From the NCBI GenBank assembly GCA_024689165.1, contig JAILDS010000247.1, positions 1 through 9,041 on the forward strand: a DNA stretch of 9,041 bases. Reading direction: 5' to 3'. How positions within the stretch are numbered: the first letter of the stretch is position 1; the number at the start of each line of letters is the position of its first letter. Positions 1 to 7,326 of this stretch are shown piece after piece. Position numbers and translations under genes: made by a program. This DNA comes from Clostridia bacterium. Its GTDB lineage: Bacteria; Bacillota; Clostridia; Oscillospirales; Acutalibacteraceae. The notes below the pieces were generated by a model. The model did not search any database, was not told the origin of the DNA, and worked only from the letters and a program-made list of their open reading frames with translations.

Positions 1-577
1 TGAACACTATCGACGCGAGCCTGTCGGTGTCGATCTCATAGTCGAAATACGATCTGTCGCCCGCACGGAGCTTCCCGTTGCCGGCGTCGGTCATGGCGTC
101 GGTGTGAAGATCGCCTTCGACCGCCTCTCCGTTCATGCAGATGAAAAGCCCGGCTCCCGAACTCTCACGTATTACGGGGAGCTTAGCGGCGACCTCGGCT
201 CCGTAGAACACGGCGGTGCACTCGGCTTTGGCTATCGTCGCGGCCAGGTCCTCGGCCGGCATCTCCTTGTCGAGAGGGACGGTCACGGCTCCGATCGCCA
301 TGAGAGAAAAATAAGTGTAGATCCATCCTGTGCTGCACGTCCCTATGATCGCGCACTTCTTATCGCGGAGACCCATCGAGATCTCCTCGGTACCGAGCGC
401 CCTGACGTCGTCTCTTGCCTGCGTGTACGTCACATGGACGACCTTGTCATCGTTGGGATCGGTCTTGTAGGACAGCGCGTAGCTGTTCGGATGCTTTTCC
501 GCGCACTGCTCGACCATATACCTGAAATCTGGGAATACGGTGGTCGTGTAAAGCGGATAATTTTTGCCTCTGTTCAT
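1..577 (-). CDS. AMP-forming acyl-CoA synthetase (ANL superfamily), N-terminal part only
   Basis: Reading the minus strand from ATG at 577 gives 192 uninterrupted codons that run off the window. The protein starts MNRGKNYPLYTTTVFPDFR and contains VTYTQARDDVRALG, then GTCSTGWIYTYFSLMAIGAV and VPLDKEMPAEDLAA. This is the usual layout of the AMP-binding domain of clostridial long-chain fatty acid-CoA ligases. The last residues are LASIVF, and the next codon begins with A. In this family that position leads straight into the TSGTTGxPKG phosphate-binding loop, so the gene is cut just before its most diagnostic motif. Family members activate a carboxylic acid to an acyl-AMP and then an acyl-CoA in the cytoplasm. 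The start is supported by AAGGAGG at 586-592, 8 nt upstream. Acyl substrate unknown. The C-terminal two thirds lie outside, so completeness cannot be judged. Confidence 0.85.
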   Translation of the reverse strand, partial: MNRGKNYPLYTTTVFPDFRYMVEQCAEKHPNSYALSYKTDPNDDKVVHVTYTQARDDVRALGTEEISMGLRDKKCAIIGTCSTGWIYTYFSLMAIGAVTVPLDKEMPAEDLAATIAKAECTAVFYGAEVAAKLPVIRESSGAGLFICMNGEAVEGDLHTDAMTDAGNGKLRAGDRSYFDYEIDTDRLASIVF

Positions 578-702
578 TAAAGGGGCCTCCTTGAATGTAT
601 ATGCAAACTGTCAGATTCCGTGCTGTTCGGGAAAACAGTCCGCGCGGTGCGGCTCGGCTTTCCGGCGTTCCTGGTGCTTCAAAACGCCAAATATAGAATA
701 AT
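578..702 (-). promoter_or_regulatory. Structured 5' leader of the acyl-CoA synthetase gene
   Basis: About 118 nt separate the predicted transcription start (near 696) from the ATG at 577. Two small hairpins can be drawn on the transcript: arms 664-669 with 683-688 (6 bp, 13-nt loop) and arms 623-627 with 634-638 (5 bp, 6-nt loop). The ribosome binding site AAGGAGG (586-592) lies near the 3' end and is not covered by either hairpin. I recognise no riboswitch or T-box signature. The leader may be only an ordinary untranslated region. Confidence 0.4.
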
Positions 703-731
703 ATTTTACCATTTTCCTGAACCGATGTCAA
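703..731 (-). promoter_or_regulatory. Sigma-A promoter of the acyl-CoA synthetase gene
   Basis: On the minus strand a perfect TTGACA (-35, bases 726-731) is followed by a 17-base spacer and TAAAAT (-10, bases 703-708). Spacing and sequence fit a housekeeping promoter, and it faces the acyl-CoA synthetase gene with no other gene in between. Confidence 0.8.
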
Positions 732-907
732 TGACGCGCTCGCGGTTTTTCCGGTTTTTGCTCCCTTCCGGCCGCTTTTTTTGTTTTTCTTCACACATTT
801 TCTTAGAGATAAAAAAAAGACATAAATGCTGCGGCGGAGAAGTCCCCCCGGGCGTGGCAGGCTTTTTTATTAACAAATTAATATTTTGTGCTTTAGCATT
901 AAATATG
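732..907. other. Divergent intergenic stretch with no gene seen
   Basis: This is the centre of a 461-base gap (578-1038) between divergently transcribed genes. It holds T-rich and A-rich tracts, for example T runs near 745-790 and an A run near 810-818, and a C/G cluster near 840-860. I see no coding sequence with a ribosome binding site, no tRNA and no recognisable regulatory RNA. The open frames crossing it lack coding character. Confidence 0.5.
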
Positions 908-935
908 TTCGTATTCCGTAAAAATATGGTATAAT
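908..935 (+). promoter_or_regulatory. Extended -10 promoter of the NAGPA-like operon
   Basis: TATAAT at 930-935 is preceded by TG at 927-928, giving the extended -10 form TGgTATAAT. The best -35 is a weak TTCGTA at 908-913 with a 16-base spacer, as expected when an extended -10 compensates. The leader that follows contains a small inverted repeat, GCACC/GGTGC with a 3-nt loop (943-955), at about the transcription start. Confidence 0.65.
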
Positions 936-1038
936 ATAAGGTGCACCGCGGGTGCGGATCCCGCCGCGCAGGCGTAAAGCCGGCGCGCGGGGGGCATGCG
1001 AGGACACAGGATAAAACAAGGAGAGCGGGAGATCTGAA

Positions 1039-2322
1039 ATGGCGGAAAAGACCGGCGCGGTCCCGGGAGGAAAAAGCACATCCGGAAGCGCGAAAAAAAC
1101 GGAAAAGGGAATGACACGCGGAACTAAAAGAAAGATCTCGCGCGTCCTTTCGCGCGTCCTTCTGTCGTTCCTGCTTGTGATCCTTCTGGTGTTTCTTCTT
1201 ATCTGGACGCTCATATTCGCCGTGGCGCACGGCCCGAGCAAGTCGATGAGGAACCTGCTAGTCGGAGCCGCCATGCAGGCCAGCGCCACCAAATTCGTCC
1301 CCTACCTCGTGCTGTCTCCCGACAAGGTCTCGGAGATCATGGCCGAGGCGGCGGTGGAGAACGTCGAAGTCTACAGCCCGACGGAGTTCTCGTCGAGATT
1401 CATAAAGAAGATCGTCACCGACAGCAACGGCAACCGCTACGAGATCACCGTCCTGGCGAACGACGACGGCACCGCCCTTATAACCGACAGCGACGGCTCG
1501 ACCCAGCTCGTCGAATACAACGAGTGGGACTATGCCATCGACGGCATCCAGTTCATCACTGTGAACAGGGCCAATTTCAAAGCCTATATGCTCATAATCA
1601 GGGATCCGTCGAGGATCTACACCGCGACGTCGAGCGACTTTTCAGACTCCTCGGTATCCGGCAAACGGTTCTATGAGATGGCGGAGCAGGAGAACTGCGT
1701 CGCGCTCATAAACGGCGGGGAATTCTCCGATCCGGGCGGCCAGGGCAACGGGGGAGCGCCGCAGGGACTCACCTTCTCGAAAGGAAAGTGCGTCTGGGAC
1801 GACGGCACATCCTGGAAGACCTTCATCGGCTTCGATTCGAACAACAGAATGGTCATCTCCGAGGGGCTGACTTCGGCGTCGGCAAAAGCCGCCGGGATCC
1901 GTGACGGCGTCTGCTTCAGGCCGACGACCAAATCGTCGTCGAGCCGCCTTATCTACACCGACGCAAAGGGCAGCGTCCACGTATCCAACTACAACACGTC
2001 GTCTCCCGCGCAGCGCTCGGCGATCGGCCAGCGCGCCGACGGAGCCGTCATATTCATCACCACGGACGGACGCTCGGCGTCGAGCCTCGGCGCGAGCTAC
2101 AACGACATGACGCAGCTCATGTACGAATACGGCGCGGTGAACGCGGGCATGCTCGACGGCGGTTCGTCGGCGGTGCTCTATTACAGGGATTATTTCAAAC
2201 TTTACGAATACGACGAATCAAGACTCGACCAGTATCAGAAGATGGGGCTCGTCAACAAGTACGTCGCGGCCACGGCGCCGAGACACATCCCTACCTTCTT
2301 CTGCGTCGCTCCGTCGAAATGA
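1039..2322 (+). CDS. Membrane-anchored phosphodiester glycosidase family (NAGPA domain) protein
   Basis: 427 residues. A basic cytoplasmic N-terminus (about 1-36, Lys/Arg-rich) is followed by one hydrophobic segment (about 37-62, no lipobox) and a long extracytoplasmic part. From about residue 170 the protein shows the hallmarks of the NAGPA family (phosphodiester glycosidase, related to animal GlcNAc-1-phosphodiester alpha-N-acetylglucosaminidase). These are NGGEF at 225-229, RSAIGQRADG at 326-335 with TTDGR at 341-345, NAGMLDGGSSA at 368-378, and a C-terminal R-x-x-P-T-F-F-C strand at 415-422. Family members are thought to cleave sugar-1-phosphodiester bonds; the bacterial substrate is unknown, with phosphodiester-linked wall or surface glycans as reasonable candidates. 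The start has GGGAG (1027-1031) 7 nt upstream, plus AAGGAG further up. It overlaps the next gene by ATGA. The region at about 95-170 before the catalytic domain is not recognised. Confidence 0.85.
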   Translation: MAEKTGAVPGGKSTSGSAKKTEKGMTRGTKRKISRVLSRVLLSFLLVILLVFLLIWTLIFAVAHGPSKSMRNLLVGAAMQASATKFVPYLVLSPDKVSEIMAEAAVENVEVYSPTEFSSRFIKKIVTDSNGNRYEITVLANDDGTALITDSDGSTQLVEYNEWDYAIDGIQFITVNRANFKAYMLIIRDPSRIYTATSSDFSDSSVSGKRFYEMAEQENCVALINGGEFSDPGGQGNGGAPQGLTFSKGKCVWDDGTSWKTFIGFDSNNRMVISEGLTSASAKAAGIRDGVCFRPTTKSSSSRLIYTDAKGSVHVSNYNTSSPAQRSAIGQRADGAVIFITTDGRSASSLGASYNDMTQLMYEYGAVNAGMLDGGSSAVLYYRDYFKLYEYDESRLDQYQKMGLVNKYVAATAPRHIPTFFCVAPSK

Positions 2323-3656
2323 ACCGGGGCGGAAAGATGGCGGAAAAGGTTAGAAGGCGCCGCAGCAGGCGCGGAATATCGAGATTTCTCACCGTATGGT
2401 GCATCATATTCGCCGCGGTCGCCGTCGTGTGGGCCGTCGGGCTGCTCATCGTGCGGCGCGCGCTCGAGGAATACGAGGCGACGAGGCCGGAGTACGAGGC
2501 CGAAAGGATCTTTGAGGAGCGATTCAAAAACAGGACGTCGGAGGAACTGGCGGAATACGCCGACACCGAAGTCTCCGAGTTCGAAGACGAGGGCAGCGCG
2601 GGCAGATACCTCGCCGGCCTGATCGGAGGAGGCGACCTCTCGTACAGGGAGGTCATCGGCACCGACTCGACGGTCAAGACATACGCCGTGAGTTCGGGCG
2701 ACATAACCTTCGGCAGTTTCACCGTGGGCGAGGGATCCGAAGAGACGGACATGTTCAAATTCAAATATCCCGAGCTGAAGGATATATCGGTCCATCTGAC
2801 GCCGGTCTACGGCGTGTCGGTATTTGCTCCCGCACTCGCAGACGTCACGGTCAACGGAGTGAAGCTGGACAGCGGATGCACCGACGGTAAGCCTGTCATC
2901 CTCGACGACGACGTGTATTTCCCCGAGGACAACGACGAATACCGCGTGATGGTGAACTATGCGGTAGCCGGTCTTTTCGAGACCCCGCGGGTGACGGTCA
3001 AAATGCCGGGCCGCGACGGGAAGATACTCGAGCCCGCCGTCAGCTCCGACGGCTCCGCGTACGACACCGAGCTCGCGTACCGCTCTCTCTTAGCCGGCGA
3101 GTACAACGAAACGGTCAGGCACGCGGATAGGCTGCGCCACCTCGCCGAACTTAAGAAGCAGCAGATCGAAGAGGCCGAAAAGCAGGCCGAGCTCGAGAGG
3201 CAGCGGCTCGAGGAAGAGAGGAAAAAGGCCGTCTCCGACGCCATAAAGGCCAAATACGGCGACTTTGTGACCGAGATGGCAGTCCAGTACAACAAATTCA
3301 TCTACCAGCGCACGTCGGCCGCGCTCCGCGACGCGACCAAGGTCTACTTCAAGTCAGGGACCGACATATACAGAAACGTCACGCAGAACTATTACAACTG
3401 GTCTGACTACTATCCTTCGTCGATCTCCTTCCCGGAGTCCGAAACGCTTCACTACGAATGGACCGACGGTTCCGAGACCGCCTTCCGCTGCGATATCAAA
3501 ATGACAGTGAAGATGTACGGCAGGAACTCGACCTCCGGGCAGTACTATTACGACACCGAGTATTTCGACATGGTCGCGTTCGTCGAGCTGAAGTCGGGCA
3601 AGCCGCTCTGCACCGCGCTGCTTTCGCCCGAGGCCGCCGCAGAGGCAGGAAACTGA
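2319..3656 (+). CDS. Hypothetical single-pass membrane protein with extracytoplasmic beta-rich domains and a coiled coil
   Basis: I do not recognise this 445-residue protein. A strongly basic N-terminus (VRRRRSRRGISR, 11-22) precedes one membrane segment (about 23-45), so the rest should lie outside the cell. Residues 50-160 are acidic and mixed alpha/beta. Residues 160-235 look beta-rich, with DVTVNGVKL at 175-183, a style seen in Ig-like or TcaA-like surface proteins. A highly charged Glu/Lys/Gln helix at about 262-312 should form a coiled coil. The C-terminal 120 residues are rich in Tyr, Trp and Thr and could be an NTF2-like fold (inference). The ATG at 2319 overlaps the upstream stop as ATGA but has no ribosome binding site. 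ATG at 2337 gives an N-terminus MAEK identical to the upstream protein's and has GGGGCGG 5 nt before it, so it is a serious alternative start. Coupled expression with the NAGPA-like gene suggests a shared task. Confidence 0.75.
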   Translation: MNRGGKMAEKVRRRRSRRGISRFLTVWCIIFAAVAVVWAVGLLIVRRALEEYEATRPEYEAERIFEERFKNRTSEELAEYADTEVSEFEDEGSAGRYLAGLIGGGDLSYREVIGTDSTVKTYAVSSGDITFGSFTVGEGSEETDMFKFKYPELKDISVHLTPVYGVSVFAPALADVTVNGVKLDSGCTDGKPVILDDDVYFPEDNDEYRVMVNYAVAGLFETPRVTVKMPGRDGKILEPAVSSDGSAYDTELAYRSLLAGEYNETVRHADRLRHLAELKKQQIEEAEKQAELERQRLEEERKKAVSDAIKAKYGDFVTEMAVQYNKFIYQRTSAALRDATKVYFKSGTDIYRNVTQNYYNWSDYYPSSISFPESETLHYEWTDGSETAFRCDIKMTVKMYGRNSTSGQYYYDTEYFDMVAFVELKSGKPLCTALLSPEAAAEAGN

Positions 3657-3671
3657 ACATGACCGGCGGAA

Positions 3672-3705
3672 AGGACCCGCCCGCGCTTCGGCGCGGGCGG
3701 GTCCT
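3672..3705. terminator. Perfect 15-bp hairpin between convergent genes, probably a bidirectional terminator
   Basis: Arms 3672-3686 and 3691-3705 are perfectly complementary and GC-rich, with a TTCG loop. The hairpin lies 15 bases after the plus-strand stop (3656) and 14 bases after the minus-strand stop (3720), so it can serve both transcripts. The T-tracts are poor: GTTTCG on the plus side, TTTCC on the minus side. Confidence 0.8.
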
Positions 3706-3719
3706 GTTTCGTATGTGAT

Positions 3720-5882
3720 CTATTCTACGGCGGTGATGGTCAGCAGCGTCGAACCAAAATCGTTCCTGTACCGCGGCAGCGTGACGCCGAGATTGACGAG
3801 CACCGAGCCCGGAAGCATCAGATTCAGCTCGTCGACGCGGTAGAGCCTGTCGGGGTCGAGGCCGGGGATCCTGAAGCGGGGATTCATCTTGTGCGGGTTG
3901 AGCGCCTGGAGGTATACCGCTACGGCCCGCTTTTTGTCCTTCGATACCACGCACACAAGGGCGTCGTTGCCGTCGTGGCGGTTGTTTCCGCGGTAGACGT
4001 CGCCCTCTCTGATAAGGCCGTCGATCGTGCGGTAGCGCGCCGTGTCGGCCGGGATCCGGGCGAATTCATCCGCCGGGAACCTGTTGACGTCGAACTCGTA
4101 GCCGAAAGTGCCGAGATACGCGATGTTCGTGCGGGTGCCGAGCGGTGTTGCCCGGCCGTTGCGTATGTTGGGCGAGATCGATACGTGGTTCGACGACGCC
4201 GACAGCGGGAAGACGAGCGTCGTGCCGTACTGGATCATGCTGCGGTCGTCGGCGTCCGTGTTGTCGGATGTCCAGATCTGCGGAAAATAGGCCAGCATGG
4301 CGCCGTCGAAGCGTCCTCCGCCGCCGGAGCAGCCCTCAAAGAGGATGTCGGGGAATCTCTTCGTGAGATATTCTGCAAGCTCGTATACGCCGAGCATGTA
4401 TCTGTGCTGGAATTCGCCCTGCCTGTCGGCGGGGAGGAGATGCGAGAAGTTTTCGGTGAGCGGACGGTTCATGTCCCACTTGATGTAGCAGGCGCCGCTC
4501 CCGGCTATGACGTCCCCTATCACATGCTTTATGTGATCGACGACGTCCTGTCTCGAGAAGTCGAGGACGAACTGGTTCCGCGACGGCACTCCCGGCCTTC
4601 CGGGTATACCGACGGCCCAGTCGGGATGCTCGCGGTAGAGGTCGGAATCGGGGTTGACCATCTCGGGCTCGATCCACAGACCGAAGCCCAGGCCGTTCTC
4701 CGCGCATCTGTCGGCTATGGCGCGAAGGCCGCCCGGCAGTTTCTTTTCGTTGCAGTACCAGTCGCCGAGACCGGCTCTGTCGCTGTCTCTGGCGCCGAAC
4801 CAGCCGTCGTCGAGCACGAACAGGTCGACGCCGCTGTCCTTAAGTTTGTCTACGGTCTCGAATATTCTCTCGCTGTTGAAGGAAAAATGCATTCCCTCCC
4901 AGCTGTTGAGCACTATCGGGCGCCTCGCATACACCCATTTCGGGTTTATGACGTACCTTCTGAAGAAGTCGTGATACTGCCTCGTCATCAGGCCGAGACC
5001 GGCGTTAGAGTAGCAGAGCACCGCCTCGGGCGTCTCGAACTCTTCGCCGGCGTCGAGCTTCCAGCGGAAGCTTCCCGGATTGATGCCCGACGAAAGCCTG
5101 ACTCTGCCCGATTCGTCGACCTCCGCGCTCTCGTAGTGAGAACCGCTGTACATCAGGCTCGACGCGAACACCTCGCCTTTTTCCTCGTCGGTGCCGGGAG
5201 TCAGCAGCGCGATGAAATTGGCGTGGTTGGCCGACGTCGTGCCCCTTATGTTGCCTACCGAATATATCCCCTGATGCAGCTCCGACCTTTGCGGGTATTT
5301 TTCCTTTGCGTGGTGTCCCGCGAGAGTGAGCACTTCGTAGCCGCTGCCGTAGAAATCAAGCGTGAAGCTCAGCGCACGCTCGAGAAAGACCGTGTCTCCC
5401 GTCGTGTTGGATATCTTGGCTCTCCGGGTGAGTATGTTTTCTTTTTCGTATACGGTATAGTAGAGGTACACGGAGAGACCGTTGTATCCGTCGCGAAGGC
5501 GTATTACGAGCGTCTCGCCGCCGCGTGAAGTGGGAATGCCCTTTACCGCGTGCTTTTTCGGCAGGATATAGTACCCCGCGAACCTGAGGTCGGCGGTGCA
5601 GTCGCCCGAAACTGAGCGCGATATCATTGCCGGCTCCCTGAAGTCGCCAAGGTTTGCGGTGCCGTATTCCTGCATGATGTCGGCGTAGGCCTTTTTTGTT
5701 CCGGGTATCACCGGGTTGAAGCTGCGCACGTTCTCCGGCCTGTAGTAGCCGAGATCGGCTCTGGCTATCTTTGCCCCGTAGTACGTGTGGGTAAGATATC
5801 CGTTCGAGTCCACTCTCATCGCATATGTGAAATCCGCGCCTTCGAGAAAGAAACTCTTGTCGTTTTCGGTATACCTGATCAT
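3720..5882 (-). CDS. Alpha-galactosidase, glycoside hydrolase family 36
   Basis: 720 residues from ATG at 5882, the usual length for bacterial GH36. It hydrolyses terminal alpha-1,6-galactose from raffinose, melibiose, stachyose or galactomannan oligomers. No signal peptide is seen, so it is probably cytoplasmic. The N-terminus (MIRYTENDKSFFL) and beta-sandwich precede the barrel. Barrel motifs are WEGMHFSFN (about 328-336), VLDDGWFG (356-363), YIKWDMNR with the predicted nucleophile Asp470, CSGGGGRFD (518-526) and WTSDNTDA with the predicted acid/base Asp540. The 70-residue gap between the two catalytic Asp residues matches characterised GH36 enzymes. The frame is open up to an ATG at 5972, but those extra 30 residues would be encoded by a hairpin and have no ribosome binding site. 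The chosen start has GGGAAGAG (5890-5897) 7 nt upstream. It follows an mtlD-like gene in the same direction; no clear separate promoter was found, so it may depend on read-through. Confidence 0.95.
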   Translation of the reverse strand: MIRYTENDKSFFLEGADFTYAMRVDSNGYLTHTYYGAKIARADLGYYRPENVRSFNPVIPGTKKAYADIMQEYGTANLGDFREPAMISRSVSGDCTADLRFAGYYILPKKHAVKGIPTSRGGETLVIRLRDGYNGLSVYLYYTVYEKENILTRRAKISNTTGDTVFLERALSFTLDFYGSGYEVLTLAGHHAKEKYPQRSELHQGIYSVGNIRGTTSANHANFIALLTPGTDEEKGEVFASSLMYSGSHYESAEVDESGRVRLSSGINPGSFRWKLDAGEEFETPEAVLCYSNAGLGLMTRQYHDFFRRYVINPKWVYARRPIVLNSWEGMHFSFNSERIFETVDKLKDSGVDLFVLDDGWFGARDSDRAGLGDWYCNEKKLPGGLRAIADRCAENGLGFGLWIEPEMVNPDSDLYREHPDWAVGIPGRPGVPSRNQFVLDFSRQDVVDHIKHVIGDVIAGSGACYIKWDMNRPLTENFSHLLPADRQGEFQHRYMLGVYELAEYLTKRFPDILFEGCSGGGGRFDGAMLAYFPQIWTSDNTDADDRSMIQYGTTLVFPLSASSNHVSISPNIRNGRATPLGTRTNIAYLGTFGYEFDVNRFPADEFARIPADTARYRTIDGLIREGDVYRGNNRHDGNDALVCVVSKDKKRAVAVYLQALNPHKMNPRFRIPGLDPDRLYRVDELNLMLPGSVLVNLGVTLPRYRNDFGSTLLTITAVE

Positions 5883-5889
5883 TTTATCA

Positions 5890-5897
5890 CTCTTCCC
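5890..5897 (-). promoter_or_regulatory. Ribosome binding site that sets the alpha-galactosidase start
   Basis: GGGAAGAG on the minus strand ends 7 nt before ATG at 5882. It favours this start over the in-frame ATG at 5972, which has no Shine-Dalgarno sequence and would put the hairpin inside the coding region. Confidence 0.6.
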
Positions 5898-5933
5898 GTG
5901 TGTTATTTGTTTATCTGAAAAATGAGCTGAAAC

Positions 5934-5968
5934 ATCTTCAGCCGGCGCCGGCGGCGCCGGCTGAAGAT
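5934..5968 (-). terminator. Perfect 16-bp hairpin between the mtlD-like gene and the alpha-galactosidase gene
   Basis: Arms 5934-5949 and 5953-5968 are perfectly complementary with a 3-nt loop. On the minus strand the hairpin starts 13 bases after the stop of the mtlD-like gene and is followed only by GTTTC, not by a strong T-tract. It may be a full or partial terminator, or an mRNA-stabilising hairpin that sets different levels for the two genes. Confidence 0.65.
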
Positions 5969-5981
5969 ACATGCCGGATGA

Positions 5982-7196
5982 TCATTCGGTAAGTCTGTCG
6001 AGCTCGGTGACAAATTCGCCGAAGTCGGCTCCGTTTTTGAGCATTTCGTAGAATTTTCCGATCATCGCGACGTCTGCCGGATCGGTGATCCCGCTGTATT
6101 TTTCAAGCGCGACGGCAATGCCTTCGTTCTTTGCGCAGCCCGAAACTTCGAGGGCGATCGCGTCCTCCTCCGGATCGAACAGATATCCCGCAGCTACCGC
6201 GACGGCGATGTGAGCGGGAATGATGCCCTGCTCGCGGCACATTTTGTACGCACCGCCCAGCCTGTCGCCGGCGGAGAGTTTGCGCTTCGGGTCTTTGCCG
6301 ACTCTGAACACGGTATCGTCGAGAAGGGGATTGTCGAGCCGCGTGACGAGGTTGCGGATAAACTTCATCAGATCCTCAAGAGGAACGCTGTGACGCAGAG
6401 ACAGGGCTCTGGCGGACTCACAAAGGGTCCTGAAGAGGATATACTTTACGAAAGGATCCGCTGCGGCTTCGTATATGTATTTATGGCCGCGCAGTCTGCC
6501 GAGATAGGCCATCGTGGCGTGACCGAGATTGTGTATGAGAAGCTTTCTCTCGATGTAGAAGGAGAAGGGTGAGAAGGGAACGAGACCGTCGACCTTCGGG
6601 ATTTCCCCTCCCGCCGGTCTGAACGCTTCGGCGTCGGCGGGAAGCTCGCTGTATACGTCAGAGCAGACCGCGAGGCTGCTTACCTTCAGGAACTTTTCGG
6701 CGGTAGGAGGAACGGTGATGCACACCGAAACGCTCACAAAACCAATCGAGTTTTCAAAATAATCCTTCAGTCCCTCCGGGATGAAGGGCTCGACGAGCCC
6801 GCGAAGGTATTTTCCCGAACCGATGAGGTTCTCGCATATGAGTATGTTGAGCGGTCTTTTTCCGGCCGCGTATCTTTTTTCTATCGCGCTCGCGATGATC
6901 TTCGCGACGAACGGAAGAACGTTCACTCCGAGAGCGGTAGCCATAACGTCGCACGACGCTATCTCGTCCGACGCGGCTTCGGCGTCGCGTCCGTTGACCG
7001 CTGTCACGTTCTCGACCCATTCGGTGTCGTAGTGATCGCCGCGCGTTACGAAGATCGGGTATTTTCCCTCTTTTTTGAGTCCTTCGACCAGACTCTCGTT
7101 GACGTCGATGAACACTGTCTCATAGCCTGTAAGGAAGAATCTTTTGGCTATAAATCCTCTTCCGATGTTTCCGGCTCCGTACATTACCGCTTTCAT
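5982..7196 (-). CDS. mtlD: Mannitol-1-phosphate 5-dehydrogenase-like polyol dehydrogenase
   Basis: 404 residues. The N-terminal Rossmann fold opens with MKAVMYGAGNIGRGFIA, the dinucleotide-binding Gly motif in the form typical of MtlD. ENLIGSG (122-128) follows in the mid-region. The catalytic signature of the long-chain polyol dehydrogenase family, K-x4-N-x2-H, is present as Lys218, Asn223 and His226 in RKLLIHNLGHA. The C-terminal domain carries RVGKDPKRKL and GDRLGGAY (about 298-317). MtlD interconverts mannitol 1-phosphate and fructose 6-phosphate with NAD(H) in the cytoplasm. No mannitol PTS gene is visible here, and at 404 residues it is slightly longer than the classical enzyme, so another polyol phosphate substrate is possible. 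The start at 7196 has GGAGGG (7208-7213) 11 nt upstream. It is the first gene of a unit with the alpha-galactosidase and is divergent from dnaA. Confidence 0.85.
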   Translation of the reverse strand: MKAVMYGAGNIGRGFIAKRFFLTGYETVFIDVNESLVEGLKKEGKYPIFVTRGDHYDTEWVENVTAVNGRDAEAASDEIASCDVMATALGVNVLPFVAKIIASAIEKRYAAGKRPLNILICENLIGSGKYLRGLVEPFIPEGLKDYFENSIGFVSVSVCITVPPTAEKFLKVSSLAVCSDVYSELPADAEAFRPAGGEIPKVDGLVPFSPFSFYIERKLLIHNLGHATMAYLGRLRGHKYIYEAAADPFVKYILFRTLCESARALSLRHSVPLEDLMKFIRNLVTRLDNPLLDDTVFRVGKDPKRKLSAGDRLGGAYKMCREQGIIPAHIAVAVAAGYLFDPEEDAIALEVSGCAKNEGIAVALEKYSGITDPADVAMIGKFYEMLKNGADFGEFVTELDRLTE

Positions 7197-7241
7197 ATGT
7201 CTTTGGTCCCTCCAGGTTTTCTGACGATAACATTCCGGATA

Positions 7242-7270
7242 ATTATATCACCAACCGCAAAAATTGTCAA
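7242..7270 (-). promoter_or_regulatory. Full-consensus sigma-A promoter of the mtlD-like gene
   Basis: On the minus strand TTGACA (7265-7270), a 17-base spacer and TATAAT (7242-7247) match the consensus exactly. I see no catabolite-response element around it, so strong expression is expected unless a local repressor acts. Confidence 0.9.
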
Positions 7271-7326
7271 TAATGATAAGAAGAGCCGTTAGATATAGTA
7301 ATATGATTATGTTTTAGATAAATGCA

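Noticed and set aside
104..580. 158-codon open frame on the plus strand at the left edge
   Set aside because: It is antisense to the acyl-CoA synthetase coding sequence, which has a promoter, ribosome binding site and family motifs; the plus frame has none.
620..1292. Several open frames on both strands across the 578-1038 gap and the start of the NAGPA-like gene
   Set aside because: They lack ribosome binding sites, are rich in Phe, Arg and Pro from T-, A- and GC-rich tracts, and conflict with the divergent promoters.
3891..5528. Long open frame of 545 codons on the plus strand, opposite the alpha-galactosidase
   Set aside because: It lies entirely antisense to a well-supported GH36 gene. 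It has no recognisable motif and its composition (Val, Arg and Glu rich) is typical of the shadow of a GC-rich gene.
5883..5972. 30-residue N-terminal extension of the alpha-galactosidase starting MYLQPAPPAPAED
   Set aside because: It would be encoded by the 16-bp hairpin, has no ribosome binding site and is absent from the usual GH36 start (MIRY-type).
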